From Chloroflexota bacterium (GTDB taxonomy: Bacteria > Chloroflexota > Anaerolineae > J102), in NCBI GenBank assembly GCA_003353825.1, contig PIVW01000088.1:1-15504 (forward strand): a stretch of 15,504 nt of DNA, given 5' to 3'. Both the position numbers and the translations under genes were made by a program. Positions 1 to 6,701 of the stretch are shown piece after piece (positions within the stretch are counted from its first letter, which is position 1; each line of letters begins with the position of its first letter). The notes beneath the pieces were generated by a model. The model worked only from the letters and a program-made list of their open reading frames with translations, was not told the origin of the DNA and did no database searches.

Positions 1-255
1 AAAGCTTTCGGGCGTCAGGGGTGTGCCAGCTTCGGGCAGGCGCGTATAAACTGCGTTTGCCTATGCCAGGGAAACCTGCTGTTCGAGGATGATGTGGATA
101 AGCGTGGCAAAGCCCGCTTCTCTCGCCCACAAAGGGGGCGGCCCATACGATTCGATAACTCCGGCCAGATCAGTATCTCTCTTGCAGAGTTCATCCACCG
201 CTTCGAGCAACAGGCGTTCGTCCAACACCTGCTGCGTTACGATGTTATTCGCCAT
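1..255 (-). pseudogene. AlkA-like DNA-3-methyladenine glycosylase (HhH-GPD), N-terminal part, interrupted by an in-frame amber codon
   Basis: This is the start of a helix-hairpin-helix DNA glycosylase that would excise alkylated bases. The reading begins at ATG 253-255 (MANNIVTQQVLDERLL). It reaches the characteristic stretch FATLIHIILEQQVSLA, where family members normally continue with Ser-Ala-Lys/Asn-Ala. Here the codon at 61-63 is TAG, and the same frame then continues without a shift as ANAVYTRLPEAGTPLTPESF to the window edge. A single base change from TCG (Ser) would explain it. The start overlaps the end of the upstream coiled-coil gene by 11 bp, so the two are probably translationally coupled. 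TAG also ends the RseP-like and RNase J genes here, so a recoded genetic code is unlikely. It is a pseudogene, a recent null allele or a base-call error. The catalytic Asp and the HhH motif lie outside the window, so the AlkA assignment rests on the N-terminal region only. Confidence 0.7.
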
Positions 256-460
256 CTGAATTCTCTTGCAGGGCAGCGTTGGCCTCAGCCAATGCTTGTT
301 CCAACTCATCCAACTGCATGAGTAACGCCGGTGGAGTGGAGTGTTTGGGCCACCGACTTTCTAGATCGGCAATATCTGCTTCGATAGCTTTGATTCTGGC
401 TTCGCCCTCGCTGACACCTGTTGCAGCACTAGAGTCGTTGTTGATCATGGTGGATGCCAT
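245..460 (-). CDS. Small coiled-coil protein of unknown function (71 aa)
   Basis: This is a short acidic protein with no signal peptide or membrane segment. The core (ARIKAIEADIADLESRWPKHSTPPALLMQLDELEQALAEANAAL) is two amphipathic helices separated by a WPKHSTPP turn, which suggests an antiparallel helical hairpin or a dimeric coiled coil. I know of similar small proteins in Chloroflexota-type genomes but cannot name a function. The start is uncertain: ATG at 458-460 (MASTMINN) gives 71 residues and ATG at 446-448 gives 67, and neither has a clear Shine-Dalgarno. The stop TAA (245-247) lies inside the beginning of the AlkA-like gene, so the two form a coupled pair. Its open frame, codon pattern and tight overlap argue that it is real. 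Confidence 0.6.
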   Translation of the reverse strand: MASTMINNDSSAATGVSEGEARIKAIEADIADLESRWPKHSTPPALLMQLDELEQALAEANAALQENSDGE

Positions 461-530
461 TACCGTACTGAAATATGCATGATGGTTGCTCGCAAATATC
501 GCGGTGCGAACAACGAAGCTACTGTCTGGT

Positions 531-1058
531 TCAATCTGTTGACACTTCGTCTGGCGCTTCGTTTTCAGAGTCCACATCGACATGGAACACACCCGCCAGT
601 TCTTCCAGCGCTGTCTTTTCGGTATCACTCACGCGCACCGCACCGATCCCCAGGAACCCGCCCTCTTTAGAAGCATTGGCCGTGTTCACGGCAAGCTGGT
701 AGAGCCAGGTCTGAATCTCGGATGATTCTTCAGGTGTCGCTTTCTCATCCAGCACAGCGACAACCGCTTCCAGGGCCTGGCTGGCTTCTTTTTTCATTAC
801 GGCTGGATCTTTGGACGAAAACTCAGGTTGGGCCTCCTTCGTCGCTTCCTTATCCTTGAATTCGGCCAGCAGATCGCCGAGTAGTTCATTCTGCGATGAC
901 TTCTGTGCTTCGACGGCAATGCTCTTTGCCACCGAATAGGTTTCCTTGATGGAACCAAAGAGGCTGGGGCTAGCCATGATGATGTACATGGCTGCGGTCA
1001 TGGGTGCTTCCAGAATGTCGTTCCATTCTTCCGTGGTAAAATCAGCTTTAGTTGTCAT
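531..1058 (-). CDS. Conserved hypothetical protein, 175 aa
   Basis: This is a soluble acidic protein of 175 residues with no signal peptide, no recognisable catalytic motif and no membrane span. The N-terminus reads FTTEEWNDILEAPMTAAMYIIMASPS. The middle is charged and helical (residues about 40-85). A Gly-rich segment GGFLGIGAVRVSDTEKTALEEL sits near residues 132-153, followed by an acidic tail. The start at 1056-1058 is supported by AAGGAG on the minus strand, 9 nt upstream of ATG. The FT-EEW-LLEAP opening and the FLGxGxVRVSxxE block resemble a family of uncharacterised proteins I associate with Chloroflexota, but I cannot assign a role. It is read in the same direction as the coiled-coil and glycosylase genes that follow about 70 bp away, so an operon is possible but not shown. 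Confidence 0.75.
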   Translation of the reverse strand: MTTKADFTTEEWNDILEAPMTAAMYIIMASPSLFGSIKETYSVAKSIAVEAQKSSQNELLGDLLAEFKDKEATKEAQPEFSSKDPAVMKKEASQALEAVVAVLDEKATPEESSEIQTWLYQLAVNTANASKEGGFLGIGAVRVSDTEKTALEELAGVFHVDVDSENEAPDEVSTD

Positions 1059-1111
1059 GAGGAATAACTCCTTGGGGATTTGAGTTTGGACACAAGTTGA
1101 GAGTAAGATTC

Positions 1112-1153
1112 GTGTTGCGTGTTGCGGGTTGCGTGTTGCGTGTTGCGGGTTGC
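1112..1153. repeat. Tandem heptamer array GTGTTGC/GGGTTGC, six units
   Basis: Six contiguous 7-bp units occur in the order GTGTTGC, GTGTTGC, GGGTTGC, then the same three again, which makes two perfect 21-bp copies (1112-1132 and 1133-1153). The array ends in a degenerate unit (GTTGTGT). It lies between two minus-strand genes, about 53 bp upstream of the 175-aa gene. The same heptamer recurs in inverted orientation at 6869-6882. The size and layout resemble the short tandemly repeated repetitive sequences described in filamentous cyanobacteria. Confidence 0.85.
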
Positions 1154-1172
1154 GTTGTGTTCGTTAATTGTC

Positions 1173-1196
1173 CCGGTCTACCGGTTTACCGGTTTA
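1173..1196. repeat. Three tandem octamers, CCGGTCTA then two CCGGTTTA
   Basis: Three adjacent 8-bp units lie just downstream of the 8-oxoguanine deaminase stop. They create two overlapping palindromic ACCGGT sites. They could fold weakly in the transcript, but there is no good U-tract, so I do not call a terminator. Confidence 0.6.
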
Positions 1197-1233
1197 CAAA
1201 AAGCGTGGTTGCGGTCACCATCTCCGCCAATGT

Positions 1234-2595
1234 TTACGGTAGTTCGCCATTCACGAGCGCCTTCGCGATCTCATTGTGGCGTTGGATCAGGGGTGGGAGG
1301 TCGAGATCGACGAACTGACCCTCTTGAATCCGTATTTTACCATTAACGACGACGAAATCAGCTTTGACCGGGCCACAGAAAGTGAGAGCCGCAAAGGGAT
1401 CGTGCAAGGCGCCGGCGAAGTCGATGGTATCGAGGCGGTAGGCGGCGATATCGGCGGCCATGCCCGGCCCCAGGCATCCGATATCATCCCGGCCCAGGTT
1501 CTGTGCCCCGCCGCGGGTGGCTATTCGCAGCGCTTGTTTCGCATCCAAACCGGCCGGATCCCCGCTTACACGTTGTAAAAGCATGGCGTTGCGCGCTTCA
1601 TTCAACAGGCGCCCGCTATCATTGCTGGCGCTGCCATCCACACCCAGGCTGACCTTCACGCCGGCAGCCAGATATTCCTTGATAGGAGCAATGCCACTCG
1701 CCAGCCGCATGTTGGAGGAAGGGCAATGGCAGGCGCCGGTGCCGGTCTGCGCGAAGAGACCGATCTCCTGTGTGTTCACATGTACAGCATGCGCGTGCCA
1801 GACGTCTTCCCCCACCCAATCCAGATCTTCAGCGTATTCGGCGGGGCGGCGGCCGAACTGTTCGAGACAGAAAGCCTCCTCATCCAGAGTCTCGGCCAGG
1901 TGGGTATGCAGTCGCACGCCGTAACTACGGGCCAAAGCCGCACTTTCACGCATTAGGTCGGGTGTCACCGAAAAGGGCGAGCATGGGGCCACGACGACAC
2001 GTACCATGCCATAACGCTCCGCCTGATTGAAGTCCTCGATCACACGGCGGCAATCTTGTAAAATAGCACCTTCTTCTTCAACGCAGCTATCAGGCGGCAA
2101 TCCCCCTTTGGATTCGCCTAAGCTCATAGAGCCGCGGGAGGCGTGAAAGCGCACGCCCAGTTCGGTGGCAGCCTGGATTTCGTCGTCGAGACGGCTACCA
2201 TTTGGGAACACATAGAGATGGTCGGATGAGGTGGTGCAGCCACTAAGCATCATTTCAGCCAGGCCGATTTTCGCTGAAACATACACCGCCTCCGGCGTCA
2301 GTCTCGCCCAAATCGGATAGAGCGTTTTCAGCCAGTTGAAGAGATTGGCATTCTGCGCCGCCGGTACTGCCCTCGTAAGAGTCTGGTAGAGGTGGTGGTG
2401 GGTATTGATCAGGCCGGGGATGACGATGCGGTTGCGGGCGTCGATAATGGTATCTGCAGTTGAAGGCAGTTCGGGTGTAGGTCCAACTTGCCGAATTACA
2501 CCGTTCTCAGCGAATAGACCGCCGTCGCTGATCTGGCTGTGCTCGTCGTCCATAGTGGCGAGCAGATCGGCATTGCGAATGAGCAGTGTTGACAT
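1234..2595 (-). CDS. 8-oxoguanine deaminase (amidohydrolase superfamily)
   Basis: This enzyme hydrolytically deaminates 8-oxoguanine to urate, or a closely related purine or triazine substrate, in the cytosol. It has 453 residues, the usual length. The metal-binding set of the amidohydrolase fold is visible: H66 and H68 in NTHHHLYQ, H232 in LHTHLAE with catalytic E235, H269 in WHAHAVH, and D320 in GVDGSASND. The stretches YQTLTRAVPAAQ, YPIWARLTPE, APCSPFSVT and CHCPSSNMRLASG match the 8-oxoguanine deaminase clade as I remember it, better than generic cytosine or triazine deaminases. The start is ATG 2593-2595, preceded by GGGAGGAG on the minus strand. An upstream in-frame ATG at 2694 would add 33 poorly conserved residues. 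Related hydroxyatrazine hydrolases (AtzB/TrzN type) are the main alternative. Confidence 0.87.
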   Translation of the reverse strand: MSTLLIRNADLLATMDDEHSQISDGGLFAENGVIRQVGPTPELPSTADTIIDARNRIVIPGLINTHHHLYQTLTRAVPAAQNANLFNWLKTLYPIWARLTPEAVYVSAKIGLAEMMLSGCTTSSDHLYVFPNGSRLDDEIQAATELGVRFHASRGSMSLGESKGGLPPDSCVEEEGAILQDCRRVIEDFNQAERYGMVRVVVAPCSPFSVTPDLMRESAALARSYGVRLHTHLAETLDEEAFCLEQFGRRPAEYAEDLDWVGEDVWHAHAVHVNTQEIGLFAQTGTGACHCPSSNMRLASGIAPIKEYLAAGVKVSLGVDGSASNDSGRLLNEARNAMLLQRVSGDPAGLDAKQALRIATRGGAQNLGRDDIGCLGPGMAADIAAYRLDTIDFAGALHDPFAALTFCGPVKADFVVVNGKIRIQEGQFVDLDLPPLIQRHNEIAKALVNGELP

Positions 2596-2709
2596 AATCG
2601 CTCCTCCCTCGTTCAAAGTGGGTTCAATAAAATGAATGCAGGTGATTCTGATATCGTCGATCAGCGCGGATTCATCTGAGATTGCGTCTAGCAATGTTCC
2701 GGCGTCAGA

Positions 2710-2739
2710 AAAATATCACGTCATATGCTATCCTGACAA
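2710..2739 (-). promoter_or_regulatory. Candidate sigma-70-type promoter for the 8-oxoguanine deaminase gene
   Basis: On the minus strand TTGTCA (2739-2734) is followed after 18 bp by TATTTT (2715-2710). Transcription would start near 2703, giving a leader of about 108 nt before the ATG at 2595. This is a pattern match only. The opposite strand of the same gap must also hold the promoter of the divergent secreted-protein gene. Confidence 0.4.
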
Positions 2740-2754
2740 ACAGCAGTCGCTGTA

Positions 2755-2784
2755 TTGCTCGAAAGTACAGACTCGTTTTACAAT
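2755..2784 (+). promoter_or_regulatory. Possible promoter for the DNRLRE-domain gene
   Basis: TTGCTC (2755-2760), an 18-bp spacer and TACAAT (2779-2784) fit a sigma-70-like layout. The predicted start near 2791 leaves a leader of roughly 54 nt before ATG 2845. The -35 box is poor, so this is a weak call. Confidence 0.3.
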
Positions 2785-2844
2785 ACCCTCCGCCTCCCAG
2801 AACACCTACCCCTGGCGCCACTCACAAAAACACCTCATCTCACC

Positions 2845-4239
2845 ATGACAAAAAGACTTTATTTTCGCTCGTTTTCGTTTATCGTTCTTCTCCTCGCCGT
2901 TCTGGTCACTTTCGCCGTAGTAGCATTTAATCCGGCCCGAGCCGAACCTACCTCTGTCGGCCAACTTGCCAATGACAGCGGCACACTTGGCAGCGCATTT
3001 GATGAGTTTAGCGGAAGACGTACTTTGGCCGTGCGTTTAGATTTTGATCCGACTGAATCACCACTGCGTATAGACAGCGTGGATGTTTACCTGGAGCCAC
3101 AAGATGGTAGCAGCTCTAATTTTCCAATCTTCGTCAGGATCGAAAAACCGCTTAATAACGCGCCTTCCGATATTCTGGAGTTTACCAAAACGTTTCGACT
3201 CCAGATCGATCAGGCAGGTTGGTATAGCATTCCCATCAATCATACCTACGACAGCGGTGGTAGTAGCTTTATCGTGTCACTTAAATCTTGGGACGTCCCA
3301 ACCAAACCTGCACCCCTGATCGGACTAGATGACAGCACGAATATCCCTGCAAGATACAATTACTACGGTGATAACTTCAGCGCCTGGCAAGAGCATTATC
3401 TCTTTTGGGACGAACCGGAAACGGTCGGCAACCTCATGGTGCGCGCCAGTATCTCCACCGGCGATGACGCCTTATACACTCCCACACCCACATCCACCGT
3501 AACCAACACATCCACCGTAACCAACACACCCACGCCCACCCATACACCAACCCCGACCCTCACCCCCACACCAACCATCACCCCCTCCCCAACCTTGACC
3601 CATACGCCCACCCTCACACTGACACCCACTCCTACCGCCACTCTCACACCGACCATCACCCCCACACCCTTGTCTGAAGGCGTGATTGTAGAGCTGGGCG
3701 CCAACGCCGACACCTATGTCGTGCAAGGGCTACCCAACAGCAATTTCGGCCACAATGCTGAATTACTGGTGGGAGCTGATGATGAAAACGGCGTCTACCA
3801 AATCCTGACCGGCGGGTATCTCCTCGATGGCTTGCCGGCTGATGCCGATGTCCAAAGCGCTGAATTGGCGCTATACATCGATGACATCACCGATAGCGAT
3901 TCGTTCACCGTCATTGCGCATCGTCTGCTGAACCCGTGGATTGAAACCAAGGCAACCTATGCATCTACCGAGAACATCATGGCTGAAGGCTACGGCGCTT
4001 TTTCGATAGGGGCTGATACAGAGGTCGGGACCTGGATCGCGCTCGACGTTACCGATCTGGTTCGGGGCTGGCTGGCTGGCACTTGGCCCGAGTATGGCAT
4101 TGGCCTGAGAACAACCCCTACCGGTTCCGGGCCACAACTTTTGAGTTTCGCCCCCCACGAAGAACCCTACCTGGGGCCTAGATTGCGCCTGAACTACCAC
4201 ACCTCCATCCCCCTCTATCTGCCTTTACAGATTCGTTAG
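2845..4239 (+). CDS. Secreted cell-surface protein with Thr-Pro-rich linker and C-terminal DNRLRE domain
   Basis: The 464-residue product starts MTKRLYFRSFSF, followed by a hydrophobic stretch and a probable signal-peptidase site after ARA (residues about 33-35). Residues 36-210 are a beta-rich domain I do not recognise, with a D-SVDVYLEP pattern suggesting a jelly-roll. Residues about 211-277 (3475-3672) are a low-complexity TPTPT linker. The C-terminal region, about 280-455, matches the DNRLRE type: ADTYVVQGLPNSNFG, SAELALYIDD, WIALDVTDLVRGW, GIGLRT. These modules are common in large secreted proteins and are thought to bind carbohydrate or mediate adhesion. The extreme C-terminus is IPLYLPLQIR. 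ATG 2845 was chosen over an in-frame ATG at 2755 because only it puts the signal peptide at the N-terminus. There is no clear Shine-Dalgarno. The ligand is unknown. Confidence 0.8.
   Translation: MTKRLYFRSFSFIVLLLAVLVTFAVVAFNPARAEPTSVGQLANDSGTLGSAFDEFSGRRTLAVRLDFDPTESPLRIDSVDVYLEPQDGSSSNFPIFVRIEKPLNNAPSDILEFTKTFRLQIDQAGWYSIPINHTYDSGGSSFIVSLKSWDVPTKPAPLIGLDDSTNIPARYNYYGDNFSAWQEHYLFWDEPETVGNLMVRASISTGDDALYTPTPTSTVTNTSTVTNTPTPTHTPTPTLTPTPTITPSPTLTHTPTLTLTPTPTATLTPTITPTPLSEGVIVELGANADTYVVQGLPNSNFGHNAELLVGADDENGVYQILTGGYLLDGLPADADVQSAELALYIDDITDSDSFTVIAHRLLNPWIETKATYASTENIMAEGYGAFSIGADTEVGTWIALDVTDLVRGWLAGTWPEYGIGLRTTPTGSGPQLLSFAPHEEPYLGPRLRLNYHTSIPLYLPLQIR
3475..3672 (+). repeat. Low-complexity ACC/CCC-rich tract encoding the Thr-Pro linker
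   Basis: This is a degenerate repeat of Thr and Pro codons (TPTPT, TLTPTPT, TNTSTVTNT) with few exact nucleotide repeats. It leaves the opposite strand open as artificial Val-Gly-rich frames. Length variation between strains would be expected. Confidence 0.85.
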
Positions 4240-4249
4240 ACAGCAAAAC

Positions 4250-4285
4250 AGCCCCCAAAAGTCCAACACAAACTTTTTGGGGGCT
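4250..4285. terminator. Hairpin between convergent genes
   Basis: The arms AGCCCCCAAAA (4250-4260) and TTTTGGGGGCT (4275-4285) form an 11-bp perfect stem around a 14-nt loop. It sits 10 bp after the DNRLRE gene stop and 49 bp after the RseP-like gene stop on the other strand. Neither side has a long U-tract; the minus-strand side has TGTTTTGC. It probably serves as a shared bidirectional terminator. Confidence 0.65.
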
Positions 4286-4334
4286 GGCAGTTGCTTTAAG
4301 GCAATGCGACTCGAATATTGTGGTAGGGTCTGGG

Positions 4335-5459
4335 CTAACCCCCAGGTATCGGCGGCTTTCCCGAGATCCAGTTGCTTACATCGACAAAGGTCACGAAAGC
4401 CATAAAAGCGAGCAATATAGCGAATCCGGCGAAATGCACCAGCGCTTCCTTCTCTGGGGGGATACGGCGACGTGAGAACATCTCGGCCAGAGCAAAGACA
4501 ATACGGCCACCGTCGAGCGCCGGTATAGGTAACATATTGAGCAGAGCAAGGTTGATACTGAGGAAAGCGGTCAGGCTGAGGAGATCTCGCCAGCCCTGGC
4601 GCGCGATCTCTGCTGTGATGCGTCCAATGGCTACCAGTCCACCGACGCCCCCCTCCGGCGAAGGCTCACTGGGCAGGATAAATCCACGCACCATCGTGGT
4701 CAGGCCTTCGACCATCAGGCTCAATAGCTGCCGGGTTTGATCGATACCACCGATCAGGGCTTGCATAGGGCCGTAACGCACCAATTCCACATCATCAGCG
4801 CTGAACACCGAGGATATCTGAATGCCTGTCGCGCCTTGCCCGGCCGGTATCTCTTCGGGCAGGCGGGGTGTCATAGGAATGGTGATAAGTTCTTCACCAC
4901 GTTTGACCATCATCTCTAGTTCTTGGCCGGCACTGGATTGAATAGCCTCGCTGACAGCTTCAATTCCGGCCACGTCTACACGATTGATGGCGATAATGAT
5001 GTCAGATGCCAGCAATCCGGCTGCGCTGGCAGGAGATTCGGCAGCGACCCCCACGATCTTCACGGGCAACGTTGCTTCGTCACCTGTAAACTGGGGAACG
5101 CCAGCCATCATCAGGAAGGCATAAATGGCAACGGCGGTGACTACATTCATAAAAGGGCCGGCCGCCATTACAACAATCCGCCGCCAGGGCGCGACTGTGG
5201 GCAGACTCCCCTCTGATTCGAAGTCACCATCTTCACCTGCCATACGTACGAAGCCGCCAAAAGGCAACCAGTTTAAGGTATATTCGACGCCATTACGTTC
5301 GAATAGTTTGAGCATGCGCGGGGGATAACCAAAACCGAATTCATGCACACGCACACCCATCCAGCGGGCGGCGAGAAAGTGCCCCAGTTCATGGATAAAT
5401 ATCAAAAAACCGAGTACGGGGATTACAGCTAAACTTGTGAGTTGAAAACTACCAAACAT
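4335..5459 (-). CDS. rseP: RseP-type site-2 intramembrane metalloprotease (M50 family)
   Basis: This membrane zinc protease cleaves substrates such as anti-sigma factors inside the bilayer. Its 374 residues begin with a membrane helix carrying the zinc motif HELGH (residues 23-27). The second catalytic motif, NMLPIPALDGG, has its zinc-binding Asp at about residue 316. A PDZ domain lies between, about residues 125-205 (PASAAGLLASDIIIAINRVDV), followed by further membrane helices near 290-320 and 340-362. FGFGYPPRMLKLF and LPFGGFVRMAGED are typical of the family. A TATAAT-like box lies only 12 nt before the ATG and there is no Shine-Dalgarno, so the mRNA may be nearly leaderless. The substrate is not evident, since no sigma/anti-sigma pair is nearby. 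The gene stands alone between two converging terminator hairpins. The stop codon is TAG. Confidence 0.92.
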   Translation of the reverse strand: MFGSFQLTSLAVIPVLGFLIFIHELGHFLAARWMGVRVHEFGFGYPPRMLKLFERNGVEYTLNWLPFGGFVRMAGEDGDFESEGSLPTVAPWRRIVVMAAGPFMNVVTAVAIYAFLMMAGVPQFTGDEATLPVKIVGVAAESPASAAGLLASDIIIAINRVDVAGIEAVSEAIQSSAGQELEMMVKRGEELITIPMTPRLPEEIPAGQGATGIQISSVFSADDVELVRYGPMQALIGGIDQTRQLLSLMVEGLTTMVRGFILPSEPSPEGGVGGLVAIGRITAEIARQGWRDLLSLTAFLSINLALLNMLPIPALDGGRIVFALAEMFSRRRIPPEKEALVHFAGFAILLAFMAFVTFVDVSNWISGKPPIPGG

Positions 5460-5471
5460 AGTGGGGTATGA

Positions 5472-5502
5472 ATTATATCCTTGAGATTAAACATGCCTAC
5501 AA
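5472..5502 (-). promoter_or_regulatory. Candidate promoter of the RseP-like gene
   Basis: A perfect TATAAT (5477-5472, minus) lies 12 nt before the ATG. A TTGTAG -35-like box (5502-5497) stands at a long 19-bp spacing. Transcription would start about 5 nt before the start codon. Confidence 0.4.
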
Positions 5503-5589
5503 TGGCTTTGTTCTGTAGCATTGTAGCACAGCAAGACCTCAGTGCAGTACAGTGCGGTACAGTTTGTGCGTGCTGATTCGTCTGAAAAT

Positions 5590-5619
5590 AAACGAGGGCG
5601 CCATCTGGCGCTCTCGTTT
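5590..5619 (-). terminator. Rho-independent terminator of the DUF4349 lipoprotein gene
   Basis: A 13-bp stem (AAACGAGGGCGCC, 5590-5602, against 5607-5619, with one G-U pair) closes on a 4-nt loop. It starts 24 bp after the lipoprotein stop. On the minus strand the stem runs into TTTATTTTC. The plus-strand exit is also T-rich (CGTTTTAC), so it may work both ways and protect the neighbouring RseP gene promoter. Confidence 0.88.
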
Positions 5620-5643
5620 TACAACGGTGTGGTCGTCGATTTC

Positions 5644-6579
5644 TTACTCAGATGCCTCGTCAGTTGCTTTGGTACGGCGTACGAGCCAGCGTATAAACAG
5701 GACCAGGATGGCGACGGGGATTGCCAGGAGAAGGAGTATCGGCAAGACCACCACAATCGCATAGATTAAGACATCGATCAGGCCTTGTAAAGCGTTGATC
5801 AGAAGCTCGAAACTATTGTGCAGTGTCTCTAAAGGCCGCCAGGAGGTTGAGAGCGGTTGATTTAACACATCTGGTTGCAGTCGCACTTCGATGGTAGAGA
5901 GAGCGACCAGTTTTTCCAAACGATTGAGTTGCCCTTGTAAGGACTCGATCTGGCTCTGAATATTGGTCAACTCACGATAGATGGACATGATGTCTTCGAC
6001 TTCGCCGCCACGTTCACGTGTTTCTTTCAAGAGAACGAGTAATTCTTCTTCTGTTGCTCGTAACGTTCTCAACCTTGCATCCAGGTCGAAATATTGATCG
6101 GTGACATCGTTGGTGTGGACACTCTCATTCTCTACACGAAGGGCCATGTCTCGCAGGGCATTGCGCATCGTATCAAACTGATCGCTGGGCACCCTCATGG
6201 TGATATTGTAAAAGAGCGTATTTTCGCCACCTTGATAGGCATTCATATTGGCCACATAGCCGCCCAGGCCCTCAGCAAGCTCCTCAGCTTGCAGGGCTGC
6301 GGCTTCTGTGTCGGCCACCACCAGATTCATGTCGGCGTTGTAGATCACTTTACGATCTTCTAACACGCCGTCGATATCGATTTCTGAATTCGCCCCGTCA
6401 CTCTGGATCATTTCATTTTCAACTTCGACAAATTCTTGAGGCGCGGCCGGTGCAGCGGCCGGCATCTCCATCGCCCCACTATCCGTCACCGCATATTGGG
6501 GCGCTGCACCACCACAGGCAACGAGCACCAATGATGCAACAAGTAGCAACAAACCAGGTATAATGATTGAATGTTTCAT
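5644..6579 (-). CDS. DUF4349-domain lipoprotein, membrane-anchored at both ends
   Basis: The 311-residue envelope protein has a lipoprotein signal MKHSIIIPGLLLLVASLVLVAC with the lipidated Cys at residue 22. An Ala/Pro-rich linker follows, then a DUF4349 domain from about residue 75 (YNADMNLVVADTEAAALQAEELAEGLGGYVANMN, NITMRVPSDQFDTMRNAL, VTDQYFDLDARLRTLRATEEEL). A coiled coil lies at about residues 170-220, and a strongly hydrophobic C-terminal helix (about 262-295) ends in RWLVRRTK. The function of DUF4349 is not established. I chose ATG 6577-6579. A TTG codon 21 nt upstream is in frame, but it lies in the terminal repeat of an inserted element. The insertion has separated the start codon from its probable original Shine-Dalgarno (GAGAGG at 6713-6708). 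The gene has its own promoter and terminator. Confidence 0.85.
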   Translation of the reverse strand: MKHSIIIPGLLLLVASLVLVACGGAAPQYAVTDSGAMEMPAAAPAAPQEFVEVENEMIQSDGANSEIDIDGVLEDRKVIYNADMNLVVADTEAAALQAEELAEGLGGYVANMNAYQGGENTLFYNITMRVPSDQFDTMRNALRDMALRVENESVHTNDVTDQYFDLDARLRTLRATEEELLVLLKETRERGGEVEDIMSIYRELTNIQSQIESLQGQLNRLEKLVALSTIEVRLQPDVLNQPLSTSWRPLETLHNSFELLINALQGLIDVLIYAIVVVLPILLLLAIPVAILVLFIRWLVRRTKATDEASE

Positions 6580-6588
6580 GGAGTAACC

Positions 6589-6701
6589 GTATCTTCTCAA
6601 TATTCCGGGGCACTCGCCGAATGAATTCGGGCTCTGAGGGCGTACCGCCGAACGTCCACCTTCGTGGACGGGTTAGTTCCCCCAAGTTATTGAGAAGATA
6701 C
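6589..6701. mobile_element. 113-bp MITE-like element with perfect terminal inverted repeats and 8-bp target duplication
   Basis: The left end GTATCTTCTCAATA (6589-6602) is perfectly inverted at the right end (6688-6701). After four mismatches the match resumes over GGGG, giving 18 of 22 matching positions. The element is flanked by the exact 8-bp direct repeat GAGTAACC at 6581-6588 and 6702-6709. Its interior holds further hairpins, CCGAA-TGAA-TTCGG at 6617-6630 and CGTCCAC-CTTC-GTGGACG at 6653-6670, and no open reading frame. This is the structure of a non-autonomous miniature inverted-repeat element. The parent transposase family is not identifiable from the window. It sits 9 bp before the ATG of the DUF4349 lipoprotein gene, inside its leader. 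Confidence 0.82.

Noticed and set aside
3396..3726. Minus-strand Val/Gly-rich frames such as VGVGVRVGVGV
   Set aside because: They are the reverse of the Thr-Pro linker codons of the secreted protein and have no ribosome site.
5541..5560. Two AGTGC(A/G)GTAC decamers upstream of the rseP-like gene
   Set aside because: Only two imperfect copies are present, with no related sequence elsewhere in the window, so this is not enough to call a repeat or operator.
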